A stretch of 64,000 nucleotides of DNA, taken from NCBI GenBank assembly GCA_033439765.1, contig JAULSN010000005.1:3053001-3117000 (forward strand), in the 5' to 3' direction. The translations under genes were made by a program, and so were the position numbers. The notes under the pieces are model-generated. The model was not told where the DNA came from, made no database searches, and saw only the letters and a program-made list of their open reading frames with translations. This DNA comes from Lasiosphaeria ovina. Its lineage: Eukaryota; Ascomycota; Sordariomycetes; Sordariales; Lasiosphaeriaceae. Positions 35,799-48,176 of the stretch are shown one piece after another (the first letter of the stretch is position 1; every line of letters begins with the position of its first letter).

Positions 35799-38700
35799 GC
35801 AGCGAGGGGCGGGCGACAGGGGGACAAGATTACCCTGCACCTCCTTTTCTCATCCTCTCTCTGGCTTGCTGTTCGGCTCTCGACCCGTGACGCACCGCCA
35901 TCTCGGGTTGTCACGGCTTCCATGACCTCATTAACTTTCCGGCCCAAAATTCGGAGCGACATGGGCTTCATGTGTGGTGCGTGTGTGCCTGTGCCTGTGC
36001 CCGTGTGACCCATGGACAGGCAAGCTAGGACAGCCAATCTCCACAGCGCTCGAGTGCGAGTGTGCTAAAAGTCCAACGTCTGACCAACGGGAATGGACAT
36101 TCCCGAAATCTTCCTCCTGGGCGAGTAAGTAAAGATGACGAACAACAGTCAGTGAGAGAAAGCGGCGACAATCGCGACGGCGTCGGCGCGACGACGAGGA
36201 CGACGACGACGAGGGTGGTGGGTGTCCACCCGCTCTCCGTAGTTCGGCTTGCTCCACAGGAAACGATCCACTGAGCAGATCTCGATTCTCTCCACAAATG
36301 CTTAAGTAAACTAATGCACCTAGTACGGAAAGTGTATAGACTATTCCGTACGGAACTAACCAGCTTCGGAGTGCAGGCCCACGCTAGGAGGTGCCTTACG
36401 TGTTGTGTTCGGGTCTTGGCTCGTATGGGATAGTTGCATGAATGCGGGGTTGTGTCCAGACTCTGAGTAGTATGCGCATTACGGGGTTCCTTGGGCAGCA
36501 ATGCAACTTGGAGCCGACTCGACGGCCACTCGCATCCAACTGCAGGTGCCATGTCCAGTGTCGCATGCCTTAGTCACCCTACCGACCGTTCTGGACCTCG
36601 CATTTTGGCTCGAGCAAGACAGAACCATCACCGGTGGCTTCTCTGGACCTGGCCATCCGAGAAAGCTGTCAAGGCAGGTCTCAGGTAGTAGACCCGGAGG
36701 TCTCTGTCTCTGCTCAGCCGAAGGCAGGCGCCCAGGTACATCCAATACCTTCCTTGGCCCGACAGCCAGATCTTTTGTCGCCGCAAACCGTGCCGTCAAA
36801 AGAGCCTCTGAGAGACAATGAGACGAAACGTGCAGGCACATGCAGCCCACCTCAACAGCAATGGGAGCGATCAGTGAAGCGTTGGTGAAGTCTCTTACCT
36901 GGGTGCGCAGTTTTCCGTTCGTGCATGGCAATCTCAGCCAGCGAATGGCAGCCCATCGGGCTAATTAATTCGTAGCTATCGCACACGACCAACTACATAT
37001 CGAGTGGAGAACTAAGGGCCTTTTTTGTTTGGCAGGGCCCGCCATCCATGGCCTGCGATGTCTTGGGCGAGCCGTGATGGGAGCCGTCCTGCATCCTCGT
37101 CTCGGCAAGCCGAGATAGGCAAATCGAGAAGAAGCCGAGGCGGCTTTGCAGCGACGCCAGATGGACTGGCCAACGTCCAGCCCAAACATGAACCGACCCG
37201 CGGACGTACTCCGTACCTGCCTGCCTGCCTTCTCGCGTTTTTTTCTGAATGCCTAACCTTGGGAACTTGGTGCCTTGAAATCCCGAACTTGCGTTCCCGT
37301 TCCCCGTTCCCCGTTCCCCGCCTCCACTCCCCGCCCCTCGTCAACGGGATGATGCCTAACTCGATCTTGGTTTCCCAAGAGCAGCCCGTTGGCCTGCCTT
37401 AACACTACCAAGCGTGCAGACGCGGCCGGACGAGCCAGCACGGCCGGTACTGCAGGTACTTGGGGCTCTGGTGAGAGAAAACGACAAATGGGCCTACCCT
37501 TGGTCTCGTCTCGCTGAACCACACGCGATGGACACCAGCCGGTGTCCGCCTAGTGGACATGCCCGTCTACCACACCGGGTAACACAGCAGCTCAGCCGAG
37601 CATGTCCAAAGTCGAACCTGGCGGAGATATTCCCCTAGTATTTGCATTAGCATGCCTAATAAGGCAGATGGCGGGACGCCAGACACCTCAGCCAGATGGA
37701 GCCGGGCGCCTCCTAGTGTGTAGACTGCCTCTGGACACTACGGAGTAAACCCTCTGGCTTTGACCCCGCCGTTCCTTTCAAGGCCAACGAGTATCCGGGA
37801 CTGCATGCAGCCGCCCACTGACAACACACAAAGGGCGATTTATTCGTGTAGGCGAGATGCACTCCAATGTATGTATGCAACGCTTATGCTTTGCACCACC
37901 TCAGCTAATGGCTGTCAGAACAATCATCATAGTGCCGTGGCCACCGGGATCGAGCGTCCTTTTTTGTTTGTTTGGAGAATTGGCTTTCTCCTCCCATCCC
38001 CACCGGGGCCGTTGTGAGCGCCGAGCACAGGCCACACGTCACAGTCTCGTTTGTCTGTGTCCGTACAGTACATCATCAGACGTGGCGTAAACCGGAGGTG
38101 GTACTGGCAGGGGTGGTAGCCCCTCCGTGGTGGTGCTAAGTCAAGTGCACGCCGCCGTGGGCCGCCTCCACCAGCACCTGAGACTGCTGCCGTTCATAAT
38201 GAAATGTCTTCTGTGTCGACAAGGCAGACGACTCTACCACGTCTGGGCCAAGCCAGCTCTCGGGATGGACCGGCTGGCGAAGATACCATAGTGTTGTAGT
38301 GTACTATATATACAGCACACACATGCCCTGAGGTGGAATAAGTGACGAACTGGTAGTTCCCTGAAAAGGTTATGCAACATGCAGGTGGAACAACAGCCGA
38401 CAAGGTCGGCGCCCTAGCCAAATTCCTCGATACATGGCGTACCGAGTCCCGCCCGTGGAATGCAATTGGAGGCAGAATCAAACTCAAAAAGAGCAAGACG
38501 TGGGAGACGTGGCGGGGACATGGCTTTGCGCCCGCAATCGACATCTCCGCATCTTCGAGCGTACGTGTACATACGTACTATGCCCGACCGCAAAGCCGCT
38601 CGCTGGACTGACTGACTCCATTGTCTTGGGCTGCTCTGGAGCCAAAGTGGTTTTTTTTTCTCTCTCACTCGACATCCCCGGGACTGCGGGACACACGACA

Positions 38701-40250
38701 GACGTGCGGAGGTCGCTCTGCTTTGCCCCGCCAATCACTGCCGCCATTCGATGAGATCCCTGCCCTCGTAAACCCACTGTTCTGCCACTCGCTTGGGCAA
38801 CCTTTCTTTTTCTTTTCTTTTTTTTTCCTCGCTAGACCCCACTTGGGTCTTGGCGATTGACTGCTACGCTAGCTGCACTACGTCAAGCCGCCTGGCCTGT
38901 GCGTCTCCAACCAGACCCCTGTGCTCCAAGTGCCTTGTGAACCACACACACACAAACGACGACGGCTCCTTGCTCAAAGGCTGCCGCGCCGATATGGAGG
39001 TCCTGCTTGCCCCGTCCATCGCCCGGGCTCGTCGACGAGCCGTGTGCGACTTTCCTAGTCCGTCCGCATGAGAGCGGGCTGGGACGGGCAAGAGCCTCGA
39101 CATACAAAGCGTGTCGTGTGGCCCCAGCCTTGCCCTCGCCGTAGTCCAGAGTGATACCTTGGGTTGTTCTAAGGTTATTAGTAGGGGCCAGTTTAACCTT
39201 CACTCGTCCCATCTTCTTGTTGTATATCCAATACCTTATCCATGCTCTGCGCCCTAGCAACCCCCGGCCATCCAACAGCGAGATGATGTCGGTGCGGGCA
39301 CCCGTCACCAAGCAGCAGCAGCAGCCTGTGCTGTGAGGCCCGACCTTGCCTCGATTGACTGGCAAAAGCTGGCGAGGGGTGCAGCAACAGCAGCACACTG
39401 CAGTGCAGCAGCAGCAACAGCGCAGAATAGCGTTGGGCCGAGACCTGACCTGGGCAAGCGACAAGAGTTCTTCCAGGTTCCTATTGTCCTCTTGACCAAT
39501 TCTAGTGCTGCCCGCTCGCCACCGTCCGGACAAGTCGAATTGCGCTGGGATCTTTGTCTCATTCAAACCTTTTTTTTTTTGCCTTTTTTGTCATCCCCGG
39601 AAGGCCGCCCGGTCTGCAAAGGGGGCGGGAAGGGTCCTTGCCTTCTTCCGAACTGAGACCGTCAGGTCGTTTTGGGAGCCCGCCGCAGACACGCAGCCGG
39701 CAACCCTTCTGGCGTGTCGCTAGGTTGTTCGACCCGCAGCACAAAAGCCAACAGGCCACCAATCTCAGCCACTCCGGTGCTGGAGTTGCGGTCCACCCCA
39801 GTCAGCAAAAAAGCCAGCCCAGCCAGCCAGCAGCCAGCAGCCAGCCCGCCAGCCCAAAAAGCACCTACGCGCTGCAGTGCTTTTTACCTACCTTACCTCT
39901 CTCTGTGCCTCTTTTCTCCACCTTGGGCGCACACTACCCACCTTTTTCTTCGAACACACCACACACCACTCATCTCCCCCCCATCATCGCCCTCAACCCG
40001 GCTGGCAGTTCCGACACCTCAGTCGACTAGTCGTTGGACAATTCAAAATCCGTGGCCTCGTCCTGTTTGCCTGCGTTGCCCTGCCGCCGCCATGGCGGTC
40101 TAATTATTGCGAAGTCTATCTAGCCCGACGCCCCTCCTCGCAACCTTGCACGCCGCCCGCATCTCAATTCTCGTCCCGCCCGCAATCGCGATACGACATC
40201 GCCGTCCAGCATGAAGGCGACCCCAAGCGACACCCGATCAATTCCTCATC

Positions 40251-43200
40251 ATGGAGCCGCAACACCCCCAGCCACGCCCGCGGCCCTCGTTTCCGCATCT
40301 CCAAAACATCACCCTGCCGCCGGCGCCGTCCCAGCCCGGCCAGCGCACCGCCAACAGCACGCCCGTGTCGTCGCCGGGCCTCTTCAGCCCGAGCCTCTCA
40401 CGCTCCAACATGTCCTTCCCCGCTTCGCAGCCCGCCTCGGAGAGCACGACGCCAGCCGTGCTCAACAGCCCGTTTCTGCACCCGCTGCAGACTCACAAGG
40501 TCCGAGAGTAGGTGCCCTCCCGCCCCTGTCGTTGGATTGATTTTCTGTATCTCTCCTTTTGTGTTCCCGTCGTCGTGCAAAATAGATCCGAGTCGTGTGT
40601 GTGTACCCTCGGCTATTGGGGCGGCTCCTTAGCGGGGCCTGCACGCATGTACGGCCCATCCACGTCTCTCAGGTAGCTGATATGCGGCTGCAGGACACAC
40701 AAAGCCAACGTCGAGCACGACTACACAACCGGCCGGAAGCTCATCAACCACTATGAGATCATTGAGGAGCTTGGCCGAGGCATGCATGGCAAGGTCAAGC
40801 TCGCCCGGAACCTCGAGACAGGGGAAAATGTCGCCATCAAGATCATCCCGCGCTTCTCAAAGAGGCGGCGGCTCGGGAAAGTCACGGCCATGGACACACA
40901 GGACAAAAGCAAGAGGGAGATTGCCATCCTCAAGAAGATCCGGCACCCCAACGTTGTCGCGCTGCTAGAAATCATCGACGATCCCGAGTTGAAGAAGATA
41001 TACATCGCCCTGGAGCACGTCGAACTCGGCGAGATCATATGGAGGAAGAAAGGCCTCCCCCATATTTGCTCGTACGAGCGACGCCGTGTCGAGCGGGAGA
41101 TGCGTGGAGAAAAGGCCACTCCTGAAGAAGAACGATATGACCGCATCCTCGAGCAACGGCAGCAAGTAAAGGAAGCCAAGCGCGCAAAAATTTCCCAGGG
41201 TCAAGTTGGCTCGACCAACGATTATTGGAGCCTCGAATACGGCGGAACCGACGACGACGATTACGAATCGCAGTCCCGGTCGCTGGGAAGGGACGAGGCC
41301 GATGCACTGTCCGCGTCGATGGAGCCGACTACCGACACCGCAACGGGCTCTAGGGTCGCTTCGCGAGCGCCCTCACGTACGCACTCGACTAGATCAATCT
41401 CGAGAGCCGCATTTTCGCACACACCTAACTCCGATTTCGGGCTCGTGCCCAATGAAGATGACTTGGAGACGCCGAGCGCTCTCCGCTCCAATCCTAACTC
41501 GTCGAGCGCGCTGGATGGGACCATGTATGGCGCCTACGTTGACGATCCCACGCTCCGGGGCAGGTCGCCGAGCATGGCCGACTCGATCATATCCCACATG
41601 TCTTCGCTCGACTTTAGTAGAGTCCACGATCCCTATGTTGATGACTTTTCCTACGTTCCATGCTTTACGCTTGAAAAGGCAAGGCAAACCTTCCGCGATA
41701 CAGTGTCGGGGCTGGAGTACCTTCACTACGAGGGAGTTGTGCACCGAGATATCAAGCCGGCGAACCTTCTTTGGACCAAGGACCACCGCGTCAAGATCTC
41801 CGACTTCGGAGTGTCTTATTTCGGACGCCCCGTCCGCGACGGAGAACCCGACGACACCGTCTCCGAGTCTGAAGCAAAGGACTTTGATAATGATCTCGAA
41901 CTTGCCAAGACGGTCGGCACACCGGCCTTCTTTGCCCCCGAACTCTGCTACACCGACGCTTACGACGACCAACCCGGCCAGCAGCCAAAGATCACCGAAC
42001 AGATTGATGTTTGGTCGCTGGGAGTTACCCTTTATTGCCTCATCTTTGCCCGCATACCCTTCCTGGCGGAGGATGAGTGGCAGATGTTCAGAAAGATCGC
42101 CACCGAGGACGTTTACATCCCGACCAAAAGGCTGCGGCCTGTCGACCCCTCTACGAAGCCAGACGAGAAGTCGCTGTACCAGCGTGTGAACAGCGCACCA
42201 TACCGGGATGACGATGAGCTAGCATACGAGGACATCGACAAAGACCTCCGGGATCTTCTTTTCAAGATGCTCACCAAGAATCCGGAGAAAAGGATACGAT
42301 TACGCGATGTCAAACGCCACCCGTGGGTTACCAAGGGAATTAGTAATGTCGTTGCGTGGCTCGATGAGACAGATCCCTCGCGGCGAACATCCGGCAGGAA
42401 AATCCAGGTCGATGAACGCGAGGTTGCTCGTGCTGTTGTGCCCCTCACCCTTCTCGAGCGGGCCAGGTCCGCTGTCAAGAAGGTGGTGGGCAAGGTGATA
42501 CACCCGCGTGGCGATCGGGCTGAGAGCGTCTCTTCGCGGAGGCGCGCTGGAAGCAGTGCCGCCAGCTCCGCGGGAGACAGCCCGATCCACGGCCCGTCCA
42601 CACCACACCCACGAGACGCAAGACGCAGAAGCATTCGGCCCGATGATATTTTTTCTAGCTTATCACAGGCGTCCAGCGAGCACCCGCTGACGCAGAGCGT
42701 GGTGGCAAGCCCGCTTGACTCGTCCTTTGAAGAGGCTTCGGCTTCGTCATCTGCCCAGCCTCTATCGGCATCGTCGACAGGGGGGCCATCCTCTCGCCAG
42801 CTTCTCGACCTAGTCACTAGCCTTAATACGAGAGAAGAATCGCCGAATCGGTCGCCACATGGATTCCAAAGGATGTCTCCTCGCCACGGTCAAACTCGCT
42901 CCGTTACAAATGCCTTCCTAAGCCTCACTCCCAACCCGAGCGAATCCCAGACGATGCCGGCAACCCCTTTGTTCGATGGCCCGGCAGATGATCCGAGCAC
43001 GGCATTGAGAAAGGGCCGCGACATGAGGCCGCCTGGTGCAGATGATTCGACACGATCACGGTCCGTTGATCGCGGCTTGTTCGCTAGCAACGACAAGCGC
43101 GCCGAGCCCAAGGTCTCGTTGAGCACGGCTGTCGCCCCGGGCAATGTCCACTTCTCGCCACGGCCGCGCCCTCTACGATCGAGCGAAATCATGAAAGAGT

Positions 43201-44156
43201 TTGAGAGCTCTGCCCTCGCCATGTCTTCCAAGTCGTTACCTGGATATCAGTACGAGCAACGCGCTGCTACCGATCGGGAAGAGAGGCCCGTGACGGCCCA
43301 CCGTGTCAAGGAGCAGGCTCGCCCTCCGACTCCGCAACAGTTTTGGCCCAACCCGTCAAGGCCGTCGTCGTTCTTGCGGAGACAAGCCCCGGAGGGCCTT
43401 TCCGTTGAAGTAGAGAAGAAAGATTCGGCCATACACCAGCAGCGTGCCGATACACCGCCTGATGTTGACGCGGCGCGGATACCGTGTCCGCCGTCGCCCA
43501 GCGATGATGTGTTTGTGGCGCGGCCGTCGCTTCCGTCCCGAGAGGAGACAATGGCCACGGCTGTGTCTTCGAGCTCGACGTCGATGGGCGGGCTCACGAC
43601 GCCCTTAACTAGCTCAAGCGAGTCTACCAGTCCTATATACGTCATTAACCCAATTACCTCGAAAGAAGCCGACCATATACTAGCTTTTCAGTCTGATCCC
43701 TCCCTGCCGGCTCTTCTTAGTAGTACTAGCTCGGTCTCTGCAGATCTCGAGGGAGAGTTTCTCGGCAATCCAGGAATCGTGGGACGGTCTTCGGTCATCG
43801 ACACGACGGACTCGCTCACCCCGCCAGCCTTTGCAAAGGAGCCCGTCGCCGGGTTTCCGCTCGAGGATGAACCGGGGCTAGATGACGTGGTTACCGTGGA
43901 GCTGGACCATCGTGCTGGAGCGAAGAGCGCGCCGTCTCTGGCAACGTCACACTCGGCTGCCCCTCGGAGCCAAGCGGACGGCGATGACGAGAGCGACAGC
44001 GACGAGGGGCTTCTCATGGCGAAATCGAAGAAGCACGCATTTTCCAGAGAACGCCACTCGATGGGGAGACTGGCCGGCAGCACAAGGCGGAGAGACACGA
44101 ATGCAAGTGTCGGCAGCACCGAGACAGCCAAGAAGCTCGTCGTAGATAGCGATTGA
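40251..44156 (+). CDS. SNF1-activating / CaMKK-type serine/threonine kinase (Sak1/Ssp1/CmkC-like)
   Basis: Two exons, 40251-40507 and 40694-44156, joined across a 186-nt intron (donor GTAGGT, acceptor CTGCAG), give 1239 residues. The junction restores HPLQTHKVRE-THKANVEHDYTTGRK, then INHYEIIEELGRG. This family phosphorylates the AMPK/Snf1 activation loop. Kinase features: glycine loop LGRGMHGKVKLAR (112-124), VAIK lysine (about 135), HRDIKPANLLW (436), DFGVSYFG (456), GTPAFFAPE (500), DVWSLGVTLYC, and an end near residue 630. About 200 residues are inserted between the hinge region (ALEHVELGEIIWRKKG) and VSGLEYLHYEGVVHRD, as in filamentous-fungal members. The C-terminal 600 residues are Ser-rich and disordered. 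An out-of-frame ATG at 40211 overlaps the main start. Confidence 0.9.
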
Positions 44157-45865
44157 GTCATTTTTGGGCATCGTTTCCAATCAGATATATCGACGGGCGG
44201 GTGCAAATAGACAGACGCATTGCCTTTATTTCTTGTCGCCTTGCATTTCGCTCCCGCCCCTCGTGGCTGGAATCTGTTTATATTCTTCTTTTACTACAGC
44301 GACTGGACTGTTCAGCCCGCCTCGAAATTATGCATGCGGAGGCAACTCCCATGAGGCGGCTTTTGGCGTTGTGTTGGGACAAGGCGACGATTGGATGAAG
44401 GACACGAGGGAAATGAGAGAGATCGGACGAGTCTGCGAAAAGAAGAGAAGCCTTCCGCTGACGGCCGGAGGCAGGAGCGAGCTGGGCGGCGGGTCCACGA
44501 AATGCTTTTTGCAACAAAACTTGAACATACTCAGGCGCGACACGGCAGCACGGCAACGGCACGGCACTCAAGGGCAGGCAGGCAGGCAGGCGGGCACTCT
44601 GGCTTTCTCGCGCAAAAATCATCTCGGTACGCAGGAAAACGACTACGGGACGGCTCTTGTTTTCTTCTTTCGATACGATGATGGTTCAACATGATGGACT
44701 TTGGGAGTTTTCCTTATTTCATTTGTCTATTCTTCCATTGGCAGGGTGTCGTCACATGGACTGGGGCGTTTCCATTTTTCTTCACTTCACTTCTTCTTAC
44801 CCCTCAACTACTTCTCTTGTTTTTCTTTTGGGCGTATGTCCTTTTTTTATTTTTACACTTCACTTCTGAACTATTTCTTGATATCCGCACTCGATCGAGC
44901 GTGCGGATATGATCTTTTAATTTCAATTTCTCGTTATTTTATTTTATCTATTTTTATTTATTTCACCTGTTACTCTATTGACTCACATTACTTATTTTTC
45001 TTTGTCTATTATTCTCTTGGGCTGGGTACTTTTATGGAAATATTTTTTGGGCCGGGAGAGGGCGCTTGGTGTTTTCGACTCTTTTCAATCTCTTTTTCCC
45101 CAAGACTTTAGAAGGACGGAAGACGGAAGCACAGAGATGAAAAGAAATGGCTGCGCAGACCAGACGCACATGGCAGGCAGGTATACTTGCATCGCATTGG
45201 GAGGTTACCTCAGGGACACACTGGGCTCGCCTCCTTCCCGAGAATGGGAAGTGACGGACGGGAGGGATTGGATGACTTGAAGCCCGTGAGACGCACACAT
45301 AATGATTTGGCTATTTGCCGGGTTGGGGGGTGTGTGAATGACATGATGAGCGGCGGTGGGGGCTTGGTTGTGGTTGTGGGTGTGGGTGTGGGTGTGGGTG
45401 TTGGGGGATGTTCGTGTACACAGAGAGAGAGACTGGACCAACTTTACCTTGGGTAGAAAGCCTTGGGGAGGAAGACATTGGTTTTGGATCATGGCTACCT
45501 TACCTGTTTACCTCCACTCTTGTTATTCTGTGCAGACGACTGTTGCGTCCGCAGTGTAGATGTGTACAAACGAGTATTCAAGGCAGTCAATCAACATCAA
45601 TCGCCGAAATCGTACAGGGAGAGAACTTTGAATTGGACTCAATGCTGAGCCGTGTCCCTGTCTGAGTGGGCCAATGAATGGATGGATGCCGAGCAGGGGT
45701 GTTTGAGCGTGTGTTATCTGCGGGTAGGTAGGCTGTGGCGTTATTAGTTAGGTAAGATATGCACGCACTGTAACTAAAGTCTAGGCGGCCACGTTGAGCC
45801 GAGACACGAGACGCCTCAGTTCCAGAACAGAACAGCATCACTTCGCCCACGCCGACGCCGTCGAG
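44157..45865. other. Intergenic between the kinase gene and alg2
   Basis: T-rich 3' region (about 44690-45110, strongly AT-rich), then a GGTTGTG/GGGTGT repeat and the alg2 promoter. No gene is supported. Confidence 0.65.
45363..45402. repeat. G/T-rich (GGTTGT/GGGTGT)n repeat
   Basis: About six consecutive hexameric units, drifting from TTGTGG to GTGTGG. Confidence 0.9.
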
Positions 45866-46511
45866 ATGGCGCCCGCTCCGAGGCGAAAGAGGACGATAGT
45901 GTTTCTGCACCCGGACCTGGGGATCGGCGGGGCAGAGCGGTTGGTGGTGGACGCGGCGGTGGGGCTGCAGAAGCGCGGGCACCGCGTCGTCGTGTTCACG
46001 AGCCACTGCGACCCGCGCCACTGCTTTGACGAGGCCCGCGACGGCACCCTCGACGTGCGCGTGCGCGGCCACTGGCTCGTCCCGCCCTCGCTGCTCGGCC
46101 GCTTCGCCATCCTGTGCGCTATCGCCCGCCAGCTGCACCTGATCCTCTCCATCGCCCTGCTGACGCGCGAGCTGCGCGACCTCGGCCCCGACGTCGCCTT
46201 CTTCGCCGACCAGCTCAGCGCCGGCCTGCCCCTGCTCAAGACCCTGCCCGCCGCCCGCCGCGCCCCCGTCTTCTTCTACTGCCACTTCCCCGACCTGCTG
46301 CTGGCCACCGGCCGCGCCCGCTGGTGGAAGCGCGCCTACCGCCTGCCCTTTGACTGCCTCGAGCAGTGGAGCATGGCCTGGGCCGACGCCATCGCCGTCA
46401 ACTCGGCCTTTACCCGAGGAGTCGTCGCCCGCACCTGGCCCGCTCTCGCCCGCCGCCGCGACCTCAAGGTCGTCTACCCGTGCATCGACACCACGACGAC
46501 CGCTACCAAGA

Positions 46512-46546
<35 letters not shown>

Positions 46547-47365
46547 GAACCGCCAGACGTCCTCCCCTGGAAAGAGTCGGGCGTTATTCTTAGTATCAAC
46601 CGCTTCGAGCGCAAGAAGAACATTGCCCTGGCCATCCGGGCCTTTGCAGGTCTGACGCCCGAGCAGCGGCGCGGGCGCCGCGGCGAGGGGCGGCAGAACA
46701 AGGCCGGCGGCAAGGCGGGTGTGGTCGACGGGGCGCGGCTGCTGATCGCGGGGGGGTACGACCCGCGGGTCGGGGAGAACGTGGCGTACCACGCGGAGTT
46801 GTGCGCGCTGGCGGGATCGCTGGGGCTGTCACACGCGACGGCGACGACGGTGGTCGGGGCGCTCGGGGTGCCGGGCGACGTGCAGGTGGTGTTCCTGCTG
46901 TCGGTGCCGAACGCGCTCAAGGAGATGCTGCTGCGGTCGGCGCGGCTGCTCGTCTACACGCCAGCCAACGAGCACTTTGGCATCGTGCCGCTCGAGGCCA
47001 TGCTGCGCGGCGTGCCCGTGCTCGCCGCCGACTCGGGCGGCCCCGTCGAGACCGTCGTCGACGGAAGCACCGGCTGGCTGCGCGACCCCGCCGACGTCCC
47101 CGCCTGGACAGAGGTCATGGACCGCGCCCTCAACCGCCTGTCTCCCGCCGAGCTCGCCGACATGGGCCGCGCCGGCGAAAGCCGCGTCAGGGATAACTTT
47201 GCCGACGTCCAGATGGCTGAGCGCCTCGACGCCATCTTCGACGACATGGCCGCTGCCAAGACGGACGGGCCGGCCGCTCTGTCTCCTGCTGTCGTAGCCC
47301 TGTGTCTGGCGGCGCTCGCGGCGCTGGTGGGGTTTATAGCTTCGCGGCTGGGTCCTCGCATATAG
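45866..47365 (+). CDS. alg2: Alpha-1,3/1,6-mannosyltransferase Alg2
   Basis: Single exon, 499 residues. Alg2 is a GT4-family GT-B glycosyltransferase on the cytosolic face of the ER that adds the second and third mannoses (alpha-1,3 and alpha-1,6) to the dolichol-linked oligosaccharide. Seen here: VFLHPDLGIGGAERLVVDAA (about 12-31) with the glycine-rich donor-domain start; VFFYCHFPDLLLA; WADAIAVNSAFTRGV; VVYPCID; and the EX7E catalytic motif EHFGIVPLE (Glu 369 and 377) followed by ADSGGPVETV. A C-terminal hydrophobic helix (about 475-495) fits the family. The ATG at 45866 is chosen because the homologous N-terminus begins a few residues later and no upstream in-frame ATG exists. An Asp-His repeat (about 217-228) interrupts the inter-domain region. 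Confidence 0.93.
46513..46544 (+). repeat. (GACCAC)n coding repeat in alg2
   Basis: Five hexanucleotide units encode alternating Asp-His just after VVYPCID and before the conserved SINRFERKKN block, that is, in the region linking the two GT-B halves. Confidence 0.9.
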
Positions 47366-48176
47366 CCGTAGCTGTTCCGTAGCCGTGAGTTCTATGTACA
47401 GTACTATATTTACTGTTCTTTTATTTATGTGACTACCTGAGGAGTTTACGTGGTAAAATACCCAAGTAAATAGTAAATATATATTGTCTTGAAGCAATGC
47501 CGTGACGCCTTTCCAGGGTAGGACTACAAGCCAGCGATAGATCGAGTGCCAGTCTCTCTCTGTACTGCTCGGTCATATTAGGAGGGGCGTCCGCTCCCTC
47601 AGTTTAGTCTAACGAGCGTACCGGTGTTTGCCGTGTTCAGCGGTGATGCGGTCTTACTGTATACATACAACCATACCCACGCCATGCATACATATTCTTG
47701 CTATGCGGGGACTGAACTATGTATGACTAAACAAACCTCGAGCAAACCACGACTGAACCACAGTTAAAGCACAGTTGAGCCAGGACTGGACCCGATCAAA
47801 CGACGATTGAACCATGATTAAACCAAGCCTAAACCAAGGACTATACAGTGAGCGACCATACTCATGCCATACTCGTGCCATACTCGTGCCATACTCGTGC
47901 CATACCCCTGCCAGACGGAGAGAGACGAAATGACGAACGAGAACTCCGTAGGCCACGACCATGCCATGCCCAGACGACAACCCCCTCCCTGTCCAGAATC
48001 ATATTTCAATTTTTTTTCCTTCTACTGGGTTTCCTCTTGCTGTCGACAAAAGGAGCAAAGCCGCATCCTTCCAACTCTTTGCCTCTCCAAAGCTTTAGAC
48101 CTACGCAGTAGGATACAGCCCTTGCTGAAAATCCTTGAATGCCTTACTTTTGTGACTTGGTAATATTCGCTATCGC
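47366..48176. other. Intergenic start of the accessory region, with two families of short tandem repeats
   Basis: After the alg2 3' end the sequence becomes AT-richer. Degenerate 10-12-base units resembling AACCACGACTG run from about 47735 to 47840, directly followed by a second, cleaner 11-base repeat. No gene is supported. Confidence 0.6.
47856..47910. repeat. 11-bp tandem repeat, unit CCATACTCGTG, five copies
   Basis: Copies start at 47856, 47867, 47878, 47889 and 47900. The middle three are identical; the first and last differ by one or two bases. Confidence 0.93.

Larger units (their letters stand above)
27315..40250. other. 12.9-kb gene-poor interval rich in microsatellites
   Basis: No open frame here shows a known domain, a credible intron structure or sustained coding character; the longest (about 180-230 codons near 31202-31747 and 38883-39566, minus strand) are low-complexity. 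The interval contains many simple repeats, listed separately, and several homopolymers (T runs near 30235, 30550 and 39571). The last kilobase is CAG/CCAG-rich and pyrimidine-rich, and probably includes the leader and promoter of the kinase gene. Non-coding RNAs cannot be excluded. Confidence 0.6.

Noticed and set aside
38883..39566. 227-codon minus frame with poly-Cys
   Set aside because: The Cys runs are antisense of CAG/CAA repeats; nothing else resembles a protein family.
40508..40693. Treating the kinase as starting at the ATG at 40782
   Set aside because: That ATG lies inside the glycine loop (LGRGMHGK); splicing to exon 40251-40507 restores the loop and the conserved N-terminal block.
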